A stretch of 64,000 nt of DNA from Sagittula sp. P11 (GTDB lineage Bacteria > Pseudomonadota > Alphaproteobacteria > Rhodobacterales > Rhodobacteraceae), in the NCBI RefSeq assembly GCF_002814095.1, contig NZ_CP021915.1, positions 124,001-188,000 on the forward strand. Direction: 5' to 3'. The notes under the pieces were generated by a model, which was not told the DNA's origin, searched no databases, and saw only the letters and a list, made by a program, of their open reading frames with translations. The position numbers and the translations under genes are program-made. Below, piece by piece: positions 45,229 to 53,710 of this stretch; position 1 is the stretch's first letter; each line of letters starts with the position of its first letter.

Positions 45229-46644
45229 ATGGCAGAGCCAAACACGAATCGAATGACGGCATGCCGGCCCACGGTAGCCGACGCACTGGACGGGTTGTTC
45301 GACCCTCGCACCATTGCGGTGGTCGGCGCGTCCCGCACCAAGGGCAAGTTGGGGCAGGCCGTCATGGCCCTGCTGAAGAGCAACGGTTACAGCGGCACGA
45401 TTATCCCCGTGAACCCTTCGGGCGGCGAGATCGAAGGCCTTCCGGCTGTGCGCAGTCTGGACGAGATTGACAGCCCGATCGACGTGGTTGTGCTGGCAAC
45501 GCCGGTCGGGGTCGCGCTGGACGCTCTGGAGACCTGCACCAGGCTCGATGTAAAGGTCGTGGTCGGGGTCACCTCGGGCTTTTCCGAAGCCGGGGAAGAA
45601 GGGCATGACAACGAAGAGCGCTTGCGCCGGATCATGCAAGACGCGCCCTTCAGACTGGTCGGACCGAACTGCGAAGGCGTGGTGCGCCCCGCGGCGGACC
45701 TGCAACTGACCTTCAGCCCGATGTTCAACGATCTTCGGCCTGGTCCCGTGGCCATGATTTCCCAGTCCGGCGCGCTTGCGGGCCTTATGGCGTTGCGCCT
45801 GGGCGAACGCGGCGTGGGCATCAACGCCATCGTTTCCAGCGGCAACGAAACCGACCTGACCGCAGCGGACCTGCTGGATTATCTGGGCAACGACCCCCAG
45901 ACGCGGGTGGTTCTTTGCTACGTCGAGGAACTGCGCGACGGACGCCGTTTTTCCGAAGCGGCCCAGCGGCTGACACAGGCGGGGAAGCATATTGTCGCGG
46001 TCAAGGGTGGGCGCAGCCGCGCCGGGTCACGCGCGGTCCAGTCGCATACCGGCGCCATGGCCGGGGACGACCGGGTGATCAGCGCGGTCTTTCGCGAAAC
46101 CGGTGTCATCCGCGCCCGTGAATCCGTCGCCGCCGTCGATGCCGTGACGGCGCTCGCCGCGGGTCGACGACCTGCCGGAAACAGGGTCGGGATCATTTCT
46201 GTCACCGGCGGGCTTGGCGTCGAAATGACCGACTTGGCCGAAAGCGCCGGCTTCGAGGTTCCGGTGCTGGATGAAACGACGCAGACGGCGCTGTCGCGCT
46301 ATGTGCCCTTTTATGGGTCGGTGACAAACCCGGTCGATCTGACCGGTGTGGTTTTGGCGAATCCCACATATGTCGGACGCTGTCTGGAGGCCGTTGCCGC
46401 CGATCCGGGCGTGGATATTGCCATCGCAATTATCACATTTGTGCCAGATCAGCAGTTCATCGAGGCCTTGGCCGAGGCGTTCGACAGCACAGACAAGCCG
46501 ATTCTGATCGTCTGGACCGGTTCGGCACGCAGCAATGCCTCGGGCGAGGCGCTGCGCGAACGAGCCGTTCCTGTCTATGATTCGCCCGCTCGGGCGGCAT
46601 CGGGCCTCGCCGCACTCGCGGTCGCGACAGGAGAAGTGGCATGA
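45229..46644 (+). CDS. NDP-forming acyl-CoA synthetase, alpha subunit (split form)
   Basis: A 471-residue protein holding the CoA-binding and ligase domains only: FDPRTIAVVGASRTKGKLG, LVGPNCEGVVRP, ISQSGALAGLMALRLGERG, and SHTGAMAGD with the probable phosphate-carrier His. The ATP-grasp half is encoded by the next gene, which overlaps it by ATGA. This split is the ancestral arrangement of archaeal acetyl-CoA synthetases and differs from the two fused paralogues in the window. ATG 45229 follows GGAGGAAAG; an earlier ATG at 45202 has no such site. It heads a rightward operon divergent from the CoA-transferase operon. Confidence 0.88.
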   Translation: MAEPNTNRMTACRPTVADALDGLFDPRTIAVVGASRTKGKLGQAVMALLKSNGYSGTIIPVNPSGGEIEGLPAVRSLDEIDSPIDVVVLATPVGVALDALETCTRLDVKVVVGVTSGFSEAGEEGHDNEERLRRIMQDAPFRLVGPNCEGVVRPAADLQLTFSPMFNDLRPGPVAMISQSGALAGLMALRLGERGVGINAIVSSGNETDLTAADLLDYLGNDPQTRVVLCYVEELRDGRRFSEAAQRLTQAGKHIVAVKGGRSRAGSRAVQSHTGAMAGDDRVISAVFRETGVIRARESVAAVDAVTALAAGRRPAGNRVGIISVTGGLGVEMTDLAESAGFEVPVLDETTQTALSRYVPFYGSVTNPVDLTGVVLANPTYVGRCLEAVAADPGVDIAIAIITFVPDQQFIEALAEAFDSTDKPILIVWTGSARSNASGEALRERAVPVYDSPARAASGLAALAVATGEVA

Positions 46645-47312
46645 CCCAAAGAGAAACGCTGGAAAACTGGCAGCGTGCCGGGCGCACGGTTATCCACGAG
46701 GCCGATGCGAAGGATCTGCTGCAACGGATTGGAATCCCGGTGCCCCGACGTGACCCCGACCACGGGCGCTGTGTCGCCAAGCTGTGTCACGATGACTATC
46801 CGCATAAGTCCGATCACGGGCTCGTCCGTTTGGGTCTTTCCCCCGACGAGGCGAAACAGGCCGCCGCGGAAATGGCGGAACGTTTTGCGGGCGGCACGGC
46901 GCTGATCGAGGAAATGGAAGAAGGGTCCGTGGCCGAATGGATTATCGGCTGCAAACGCGACGACACCTTTGGTCCGATCGTTCTGGCCGGTCCTGGCGGC
47001 ATCCTTGTAGAACTGATTGATGCCGCCGAAATCAGGCTTGCGCCCGCCACCCCGCAAACTGCCGCGGCCATGCTGCGATCGGGTCCGGGGGCGCGGTTGC
47101 TGACTGGACTACGCGGCGCAGAACCGGCCGACAAAGATGCCCTGGCAGACCTGATTTCACGCATATCTGTTTTCTTTGCCGAGAACGCCGATCTGATCTC
47201 GGAAATTGAAATCAACCCTGTGATGGTTCGGGCCGACGGGAAGGGATTGGTCGCCGCCGATGCCTTGATCGTTTTGTCATCAAAGGCGGACGGACAGGAG
47301 AAATCAACGTGA
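46641..47312 (+). CDS. NDP-forming acyl-CoA synthetase, beta subunit (ATP-grasp)
   Basis: A 223-residue ATP-grasp subunit: EADAKDLLQRIGIPVP, CHDDYPHKSDHGLVRLGL, EEMEEGSVAEWIIGCKRDDTFG then VLAGPGGILVEL, and EIEINPVMV. It overlaps the alpha gene as ATGA and its own stop overlaps the following MaoC start as GTGA. With the alpha subunit it forms an acyl-CoA synthetase. The core phosphate-loop lysine environment (HKSDHG) differs from the fused paralogues' HKTEAG/HKSDIG only modestly. Confidence 0.88.
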   Translation: MTQRETLENWQRAGRTVIHEADAKDLLQRIGIPVPRRDPDHGRCVAKLCHDDYPHKSDHGLVRLGLSPDEAKQAAAEMAERFAGGTALIEEMEEGSVAEWIIGCKRDDTFGPIVLAGPGGILVELIDAAEIRLAPATPQTAAAMLRSGPGARLLTGLRGAEPADKDALADLISRISVFFAENADLISEIEINPVMVRADGKGLVAADALIVLSSKADGQEKST

Positions 47313-47809
47313 TACGTCACCCTTTTGGAGAGTTGTCACTTGGCCAGACCGGCATTTCGAGCGGTCGGACGATGACCGAAACCGATGTCGTCAATTTCTG
47401 CATGTTGACCGGGAACTGGCTGGAACTTCACTCCAACGTCGAGCACGCCAAATCGTCTCTGTATGGCCAGCGCCTCGTGCAGGGCAGCCTCGTGTTCTCG
47501 ATCGTCAATGCGATGATCCCCTTCGACAGTTCCGTGCTGGCCGCTTTCTATGGCTGTGACAAGCTACGCTTTTTGCGGCCCACTTTTATCAACGACACCC
47601 TTTGGGCCCGCACCGAAATCATCGACCTGAAGGACCATGACGAAAGGCACGGCGTCGTGACCAGCAAACTGGAAGGCATCAACCAGCGGGACGAAACGGT
47701 CCTGCGCTGCGAGTTCAGCCTGCTGATCCGCAAGTCGCGTCTGGATCGCCCCGGAGAACCGGCCAAAATCCGTGCGGCGCACGACAAGACACAAGGACAG
47801 AGCGCATGA
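47309..47809 (+). CDS. MaoC-family hydratase (hot-dog fold)
   Basis: A 166-residue hot-dog protein. The signature region is TMTETDVVNFCMLTGNWLELHSN, followed by YGQRLVQGSLVFSIVNAM. The usual D..PLH pattern is altered to W..LH and the G(I/V)HG helix start to LVQG, so the active site may be modified. It starts with GTG inside the beta-subunit stop, and its end overlaps the next dehydrogenase as ATGA. Hydration of an enoyl-CoA is the likely role, with less certainty than for 29702-30193. Confidence 0.8.
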   Translation: MIRHPFGELSLGQTGISSGRTMTETDVVNFCMLTGNWLELHSNVEHAKSSLYGQRLVQGSLVFSIVNAMIPFDSSVLAAFYGCDKLRFLRPTFINDTLWARTEIIDLKDHDERHGVVTSKLEGINQRDETVLRCEFSLLIRKSRLDRPGEPAKIRAAHDKTQGQSA

Positions 47810-48948
47810 ACTTTCTGACACCCGAGCAAGAGATGTGGCGCGCCACCGTCGAGCGTTTCGTCGACGAAGAGATCGGCCGCGATTATATCCGCAATTGCGA
47901 CCGCGAGCGCAAATACCCCTACGAAGCCTATGAAAAAGTGGCCAAGCAGGGCTGGCTCGGCATCCTGTTTTCAGAAGAGAGCGGCGGTCTTGGCGGTGAC
48001 ATCATGGATTATGCCCTGATGTGCGAAGGGTTGGCCAAATACGGCTTTGACTTCTCGACCGGGTTGATGGTGGCGACGTTCACCGCGATGAATGTCGAGA
48101 AATTCGGCACGCCCGAGCAAAAAGAGCGGTACATCCAGCCCTTCCTCAATGGCGACATCCGCTTTTCGATCTCGATTTCCGAACCGGGCGCGGGGTCGGA
48201 TGCGGCATCGACAAAGACCCGCGCGCGGCGCGACGGCAACGGCTGGGTCGTCAACGGGCAGAAACTGTGGTGCTCGGGCGCTGCGGCCGATAACGCAATC
48301 CTTGCAATGCTGACCCGGACCGACCCCGACGCGCCCAAACACAAGGGGCTGTCGGTTTTCCTGATCCCCAATGACACCGAAGGTCTGGACATCCGCAAGC
48401 TGCCGACCATGGCGCGCCGCGCAACCGGCACCACCGAGATTTTCGTGGACGACGTGAAACTGCCGGCCGATGCGCTGCTGGGCACGGAAAACGATGGCTG
48501 GAAGATCATCACCGACCATCTGGAACTGGAACGCGTGGCCGTGGCCGCCGCCTATGTGGGCAATGCCCAGACAGCCGTAGACGATGCTCTGCGCTACGCC
48601 CACGAACGGATTCAGTTCGACAAGCCGATCTTCGACTTTCAGGTGATCCGCCACATGCTGGCCGACATGCAGACCCAGGTCGATGCCGCCCGGCTGTTGG
48701 TTTATCGCGCCGCCAGCCTGGCCGCAGCCAAGACGCCCTGCACGCGAGAGGTCTCGATGGCAAAGCTCTATGCCTCCGAGACGCTGCAGACGGTGACGCG
48801 CAACGGAATGCAGATCCTGGGTGGCCACTCGATGCTGCCCGAAGCAGATATGGAGCGGTATTTCCGCGAAGGGATGCAAAGCACCATCGGCGGCGGAACC
48901 TCGCAGATTCAGCGTACGCTCATCGCCAAGACCATGCGCCCGGGCTAA
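47806..48948 (+). CDS. Acyl-CoA dehydrogenase
   Basis: A 380-residue acyl-CoA dehydrogenase with SISEPGAGSDAASTKTRA, GQKLWCSGAAADNAILA, FDKPIFDFQVIRHMLADM and LGGHSMLPEADMERYFRE. The C-terminal base is Gly (GGGTSQIQR), while LELERVAVAAAYVG holds a glutamate at the isovaleryl/long-chain position. It overlaps the MaoC gene as ATGA and precedes the thiolase-fold gene by 47 bases in the rightward operon. Confidence 0.92.
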   Translation: MNFLTPEQEMWRATVERFVDEEIGRDYIRNCDRERKYPYEAYEKVAKQGWLGILFSEESGGLGGDIMDYALMCEGLAKYGFDFSTGLMVATFTAMNVEKFGTPEQKERYIQPFLNGDIRFSISISEPGAGSDAASTKTRARRDGNGWVVNGQKLWCSGAAADNAILAMLTRTDPDAPKHKGLSVFLIPNDTEGLDIRKLPTMARRATGTTEIFVDDVKLPADALLGTENDGWKIITDHLELERVAVAAAYVGNAQTAVDDALRYAHERIQFDKPIFDFQVIRHMLADMQTQVDAARLLVYRAASLAAAKTPCTREVSMAKLYASETLQTVTRNGMQILGGHSMLPEADMERYFREGMQSTIGGGTSQIQRTLIAKTMRPG

Positions 48949-48995
48949 CAGTTCGGGGCGCACCGGGACAGCCCGACAAGAAGGAGAAAGAGCAT

Positions 48996-50168
48996 ATGAA
49001 GAACGGACGAGAACCGGTGGTCGTCGGCATCGCCGACGCGCCGCTGAAGGACGGCAAGTTCGTCACCAAGGCTTCGGTCCTTGGTCATGCCGCATTTGTG
49101 GCAAAAGCCGCCGTCGAAGAAGCAGGACTGAAGTTGAGCGATGTCGACGGTCTTCTGACGGCCGGCATGTGGGGGGTCCCCGGCCCCGGCCAACTGGCCA
49201 CGGTGACGCTGGGCGAATATCTGGGCATCATGCCGACATTCGTCGATGGCACGAATATTGGCGGTTCGGCATTCGAGGCCCATATCGCACATGCCGCCAT
49301 GGCTCTTCGCGAAGGCTATTGCGAGGTTGCGCTGATTGTCTACAGCTCGGACCAGAAATCCCTGCGCAGCCGCAATCTAGGGGGTCGGCCTTCAGTCCTG
49401 TCCATGCAGCATGAAACGCCTTACGGAATGCCCACGCCTGTGGGCGGCTATGCGATGGCCGCACAGCGCCATATGCATGAATTTGGCACCACGTCCGAGA
49501 ATCTGGCCGAAATCGCCGTCGCGACGCGGAAATGGGCACAGTTGAACCCCGAGGCGACGCGTCGCGATCCGCTGTCCATTGACGACGTGCTGTCCAGCAC
49601 GATGATCTCGGAGCCGCTGCATCTGCTCGATTGCTGTCTCGTCACCGACGGGGCCGGCGCCCTCGTCATGACCACCGCCGAGCGGGCCAAGGACCTCAAC
49701 ACCCGTCCCGTCGCGGTCAAGGGCTATGGCGAGGCGCATACCCACTGGGCCATCGGCGAAATGCCGGACCTCGCCCGCCTGCTTCCCGCGCAAAAGGCCG
49801 GGGAACGCGCAATAAAAATGGCCGGGGTGAGCCATTCGGATATCGACCTGGTCGAGATCTATGACAGCTTTACCATCACCGTGCTGCTCTCGCTCGAGGC
49901 TCTCGGCTTCTGCAAGATCGGCGAAGGCGGGGATTTCGTGTCGGGCCAGCGCACGGCACCAGGCGGGGCGTTCCCAATGAACACCAGCGGCGGCGGCCTC
50001 TCGGCGCTGCATCCGGGCATGTTCGGAATGTTCCTGCTGATCGAGGCCGTCCGGCAGCTTCGCGGCGAAGGCGGCGAGCGCCAGGTCAAGGGCGCCGAGA
50101 CCGCTCTGGTGCATGGTACCGGGGGTACGCTTTCCTCAGGTGCGACCGTGATTTTGCAGAAGGGCTAA
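48996..50168 (+). CDS. Thiolase-fold protein lacking the nucleophilic Cys (Ltp2-like, possible aldolase)
   Basis: A 390-residue SCP2-thiolase-like protein. Alignment by eye with the thiolase at 11488-12726 places Ile88 (DGTNIGGSAFEAH) where that enzyme has Cys86 (ENACASAST). The C-terminal LHPGMFGM keeps a His, and EIYDSFTITVLLSLEALGFC and HGTGGTLSSGATVIL match the Ltp2/DitF type. In steroid degraders Ltp2 is a retro-aldolase that works with a DUF35 partner; a DUF35 gene follows here after four bases. The gene is preceded by AGAAGGAG. Aldol-type cleavage of a branched hydroxyacyl-CoA is therefore more likely than thiolysis. Confidence 0.82.
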   Translation: MKNGREPVVVGIADAPLKDGKFVTKASVLGHAAFVAKAAVEEAGLKLSDVDGLLTAGMWGVPGPGQLATVTLGEYLGIMPTFVDGTNIGGSAFEAHIAHAAMALREGYCEVALIVYSSDQKSLRSRNLGGRPSVLSMQHETPYGMPTPVGGYAMAAQRHMHEFGTTSENLAEIAVATRKWAQLNPEATRRDPLSIDDVLSSTMISEPLHLLDCCLVTDGAGALVMTTAERAKDLNTRPVAVKGYGEAHTHWAIGEMPDLARLLPAQKAGERAIKMAGVSHSDIDLVEIYDSFTITVLLSLEALGFCKIGEGGDFVSGQRTAPGGAFPMNTSGGGLSALHPGMFGMFLLIEAVRQLRGEGGERQVKGAETALVHGTGGTLSSGATVILQKG

Positions 50169-50172
50169 GACG

Positions 50173-50577
50173 ATGAGCATTGAAAAACCGCTTCCGGTGA
50201 TCGACCATGACAGTGCCCCCTATTGGGAGGCCACGCGCGAGGGCCGCCTCGACATCCCGCTTTGCGGCGATTGCGGCAAACATCATTTCTATCCCCGCTC
50301 TATTTGCCCGTATTGCCATTCCGACAATCTGCGCTTCAACACCGTGAGCGGACGCGGCAAGGTGCATACCTTCACCATCGCGCGCCGTCCGGCAGGGCCG
50401 ACTTTCGCGGATGACGTGCCATATGTCGTGGCATTGATCGAGCTGGAGGAAGGCCCCCGGATGATGAGCCGGATCCAGACCGGCGACCCCGAGAAGGTTC
50501 ATATCGGGGCCAAGGTGGAAGTGACGTTCGTCAAGGCAACCGACGAAGTGACTTTTCCCTACTTCAAAATGACCTGA
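50173..50577 (+). CDS. DUF35 zinc-ribbon OB-fold protein, partner of thiolase-fold enzyme
   Basis: A 134-residue protein with a rubredoxin-like zinc ribbon formed by Cys31, Cys34, Cys45 and Cys48, then an OB fold (GRGKVHTFTIARRPAG, PYVVALIELEEGPRMM). Such proteins bind thiolase-fold enzymes and shape their acyl-CoA site; in ChsH2 and similar systems the complex is an aldolase. It is the last gene of the rightward operon, four bases behind the thiolase-fold gene, and is followed by a strong terminator. Confidence 0.92.
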   Translation: MSIEKPLPVIDHDSAPYWEATREGRLDIPLCGDCGKHHFYPRSICPYCHSDNLRFNTVSGRGKVHTFTIARRPAGPTFADDVPYVVALIELEEGPRMMSRIQTGDPEKVHIGAKVEVTFVKATDEVTFPYFKMT

Positions 50578-50611
50578 GGCCAGAGGCACCGCCACTTCGG
50601 GGCCGAATGTG

Positions 50612-50654
50612 GAAGAGCCGTCGCAGAGGTTGTCTGCGGTGGCTCTTCGCTTTT
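50612..50654 (+). terminator. Strong hairpin terminator after the DUF35 gene
   Basis: GAAGAGCC, GT, CGCAGA on one side pair with TCTGCG, GT, GGCTCTTC on the other around a GGTTG loop, giving 14 base pairs with one internal mismatch pair. GCTTTTC follows. It lies between convergent operons and ends the rightward one; as a stem it can also affect the leftward TRAP transcript. Confidence 0.75.
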
Positions 50655-50660
50655 CGGAGG

Positions 50661-52604
50661 TCACCCGGCGCGGCCGGGCTGCGGTGCTCCGCGCAAAAAC
50701 CGCCACGCCAAGAGCCCGGCCAGCGCCAGCCCACCAACGATGTCGGCCGCAGGCGCGGCGTAAAACAGCAAGCCGGCAGCCGACAGGAACAGCAACCGGC
50801 CGATGACCGGCACCTTTCCACGAAACCAGCCGCTTGTGCCGACGCTGACGGCAAAAACCGCGGCGCAGGCCACGCCCATATCCAGTAGGATTTGCACCGT
50901 GCCGCCCTGGGCCAGTATGCCCGGCCGGAACACAAAGAGAAACGGCACCACATAGATCGCTCCGGCCAACATCAGCGCGCGACCCGCCACCCGCCAGAAA
51001 TTGGCCCCTGCCAGGGCGGCGGCGGCATAGACACTGGCGCAGACCGGTGGCGTGATGGCCGACAGGATCGCATAGTAGAAGACAAAAAGATGAGCCGTCA
51101 GTTCGGGTAGGCCAAGCCGCACGAGACTGGGCGCGGCGATTGCCGCCGCCAGCACATAGGAGGCCGTCGTCGGCACGTCCATACCCAGCAAGATCGCCAG
51201 CACCGCCGCCAGCAACAGGGCCACGATCAACCCCTGACCGGACACAGAGAACAACAGGTTCGAGACTTTGACCCCGGCACCCGTCGCCGTCAGAACCTTG
51301 ACGACGATGGCGGCGCAGGCTAGCAGCGCGGCGATCATCACCAACGCCCGCCCTGCTTCGATCATCCCCTCATAGAGGTCGCGCGCCAGCTTGGCCCAAG
51401 AGGCCAGCACGCCCTGCTCTCTTCCGTCACGCGCGAACGGGCGCACCACCACACAGGCCAAAACCAGTATGATAACAGCACCGGCACCTGCAAAGCTCGG
51501 CGTGTAGCCGTTGAACAGGAAGTAGACCATCGCCGCGATGGGAAGAAACAAGGGAATTGACTTGTCCGGTGCGAGGAATTCCGCCGGTTCGGGCATTTCG
51601 CTCCTCGGTGTCGGTTGCAACCCTGTGCGACGCGCATAGAGATCCACCCCGAGCCATACCGCCAGGTAGTAGAGAAATGCCGGACCGATCGCCGCAACGA
51701 CAATGTCGGTATAGGGAATGTTCAGGAACTCAGCCATGATGAAGGCCGCTGCCCCCATCACCGGCGGCGTAAGCTGGCCGGCGGAGGAGGCAACGGCCTC
51801 GACCGCCCCGGCAAAGGCCGGTGGATAGCGCAGCCGCTTCATCGTGGGAATGGTGATCGAGCCGGTCGCCATGACGTTGGCCACTGCCGAACCGGTCACC
51901 GTCCCGAACATCGCCGAAGACAGGGCACAGACCTTTGCCGGGCCGCCATACGTTCGACCGGCGATCCACGTTGCCATTTTCATGAAAGCATCCGTTGCCC
52001 CGGTCGACAGCAGGAGCGCCCCCAGAAGCACATAGATCACGATGACCCGTGCCCCGATATCCGCAAGGTAGCCGAACAGGCCGGTGGTCGAGCTGTAAAA
52101 TGTCTCGACAGCGGTACGTGCCGAAACGCGCGGCGGGCGCCAGGCGCCGTCGATCAGGTCATAGCCGAAATAGAAATAGATCACGGTGCAAAGGGCCAGC
52201 AGCGGCAGGAACCATCCGATCACCCGGCGCGCGGCCTCGAGGGTCAGCAGAACAGCTATCAGACCTGCCGCCTTGTCGATCGGCCCATAGCGCACCATGA
52301 TATCCGAAAAGCGATCCCGGTTCAGGATCACGTAGAGGCAAACCGCGAACGCCAGTAGTCCCAGCATGATGTCCACAGCCCGTTCAATCCCGCTTCGCGC
52401 ACCGGTCCGCGAGGCGCGTGCCGCATAAAGAAAGAACGCGCCGCCGATACCGAAACCGATAAAGATCGGCCGCTGAACCAGCGGTTCGAACTGCCCGAAT
52501 AAGGCATTGTAGAAATGCAGAGCGACGAATGCCGCCAACAATACTCCAAGCGCCTGCCCTCCGCGCCGTTCCCAATTGGGTATTGCGGTCGATGTCTGCG
52601 TCAT
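50661..52604 (-). CDS. TRAP transporter fused permease (4TM/12TM, TAXI type)
   Basis: A 647-residue membrane protein fusing the small and large TRAP permease parts, as is usual in TAXI-type systems. The N-terminal third has about four to six hydrophobic segments; the large part shows GWFLPLLALCTVIYFYFG, FGTVTGSAVANVMATGSITIP, SAGQLTPPVMGAAAFIMAEFL and DVPTTASYVLAAAIAAP. It lies downstream of the binding-protein gene, separated by a GC-rich hairpin. Such systems import organic acids or amino acids with a sodium or proton gradient. Confidence 0.92.
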   Translation of the reverse strand: MTQTSTAIPNWERRGGQALGVLLAAFVALHFYNALFGQFEPLVQRPIFIGFGIGGAFFLYAARASRTGARSGIERAVDIMLGLLAFAVCLYVILNRDRFSDIMVRYGPIDKAAGLIAVLLTLEAARRVIGWFLPLLALCTVIYFYFGYDLIDGAWRPPRVSARTAVETFYSSTTGLFGYLADIGARVIVIYVLLGALLLSTGATDAFMKMATWIAGRTYGGPAKVCALSSAMFGTVTGSAVANVMATGSITIPTMKRLRYPPAFAGAVEAVASSAGQLTPPVMGAAAFIMAEFLNIPYTDIVVAAIGPAFLYYLAVWLGVDLYARRTGLQPTPRSEMPEPAEFLAPDKSIPLFLPIAAMVYFLFNGYTPSFAGAGAVIILVLACVVVRPFARDGREQGVLASWAKLARDLYEGMIEAGRALVMIAALLACAAIVVKVLTATGAGVKVSNLLFSVSGQGLIVALLLAAVLAILLGMDVPTTASYVLAAAIAAPSLVRLGLPELTAHLFVFYYAILSAITPPVCASVYAAAALAGANFWRVAGRALMLAGAIYVVPFLFVFRPGILAQGGTVQILLDMGVACAAVFAVSVGTSGWFRGKVPVIGRLLFLSAAGLLFYAAPAADIVGGLALAGLLAWRFLRGAPQPGRAG

Positions 52605-52625
52605 GTTCTCTCCGAGAGCGGTAAC

Positions 52626-52650
52626 GGCGGGGTGCCCGCAGCACCCCGTC
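52626..52650 (-). terminator. Hairpin between TAXI binding-protein and permease genes
   Basis: CGGGGTGC and GCACCCCG arms (8 bp, extendable to 10 with one G-T pair) with a CCGCA loop. It lies 44 bases beyond the binding-protein stop in the leftward direction. Without a T-run it is likely a partial terminator or 3' protector that keeps the binding protein in excess over the permease. Confidence 0.5.
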
Positions 52651-52693
52651 TGGATCAGCCTATGGCCGCCGTCGTGACGGCCCGCGATTCCGG

Positions 52694-53665
52694 TCAGCTT
52701 CCGGCCGCCTCTCTCCAGTAACGTTCCGCACCTGGATGATAGGGTATACCGGTCTCGATTGTGGCGACGGCATCGGCGGCGATGTCGTAATCCGCAAGCT
52801 GCGGCCAGGCTTCGACCAGCAGGTCCATGTTCTGGTGGATGCTGCGAGCGATGTCATAGGCGCTCTGGTCATCCATGACGCCGGTGCGGGTCAGGAAGAA
52901 GACGTTGAGCTTGGGTACCCGCATTTCCTCGGATCCCGGAATAAGCCCTGCGGGAAGAGTCGTGAAACCGACGCCCTCCATGGCTTCTGTCGCCGCTTTC
53001 TCCTGCTCTTCGGTGAAGCCGATCAACCGCATCTTGGTGCTTGTCATCAACTCTTGCAGGGTTGCATCGACAGAGTTTGCGGCCCCGTATTTGCTATAAC
53101 CGATGATCTGGCGGTTCTTGATGCCTTCCACCGCGTCGCCAACGGCGCCATGCACCAGGTCCGCGTTGATATCGAACATGGACAGGACACCGGTCGTCAA
53201 CGTCTCGGCCGCCGATCCGCGGATGCCGGGATTGAACTTCTTTCCGTCCAGTTCGTCCAGCGTCGTCACACCAGACTCTTCGGTGACCGCGATCAGCAGG
53301 ATCGAGGCGCTGTAAGGATAAAGCGCAACCGTATCTGGGATTGCGTTACCTTCGAACTTGCCGGTCCCGTTTCTGGCGGAGATCAGAATGTCGGTGGTGG
53401 CAAGCCCAAGGTCGATCTCGTCGCGCGCCAGCCGCAGCACATTGTCCACGCTGGCCCCGGTTTCGATCACGCTGACATTGGTGCCTTCCATGCCGGTCTC
53501 GATCGCCTTGCTCATCGCAACCGAAATGGTGAAATGGCTCGACGTCGGGCTGGTCGTGCCCATCGTGAGATCCTTGGCAGATGCCGCGCCGCCAAGGGCT
53601 ATCGCGCCCATGGCCGCGATAGCACCCACCGCCGCCCGGTATCCGGTCAACTTGCGTTGGATCAT
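52694..53665 (-). CDS. TAXI-family TRAP substrate-binding protein
   Basis: A 323-residue periplasmic protein. The signal peptide ends near GGAASA and the mature part begins KDLTMGTTSPTSSHF, followed by NVSVIETGASVDNVLRLARDEIDLGLA, typical of the TAXI group. It starts with ATG 53665 after GGGAGGA. It lies 45 bases behind the two CoA-transferase subunits and ahead of the fused permease, so import and CoA transfer are probably co-regulated. Confidence 0.9.
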   Translation of the reverse strand: MIQRKLTGYRAAVGAIAAMGAIALGGAASAKDLTMGTTSPTSSHFTISVAMSKAIETGMEGTNVSVIETGASVDNVLRLARDEIDLGLATTDILISARNGTGKFEGNAIPDTVALYPYSASILLIAVTEESGVTTLDELDGKKFNPGIRGSAAETLTTGVLSMFDINADLVHGAVGDAVEGIKNRQIIGYSKYGAANSVDATLQELMTSTKMRLIGFTEEQEKAATEAMEGVGFTTLPAGLIPGSEEMRVPKLNVFFLTRTGVMDDQSAYDIARSIHQNMDLLVEAWPQLADYDIAADAVATIETGIPYHPGAERYWREAAGS

Positions 53666-53710
53666 TTTATCCTCCCGTTTTTGCCTTTAAAGTAACGTCA
53701 GCCCGGTCGC

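Noticed and set aside
46641-47312. Split synthetase genes as a frameshifted fused gene
   Set aside because: The ATGA overlap, distinct start and intact frames on both sides match the natural two-subunit form of the family, so it is not a broken fusion.
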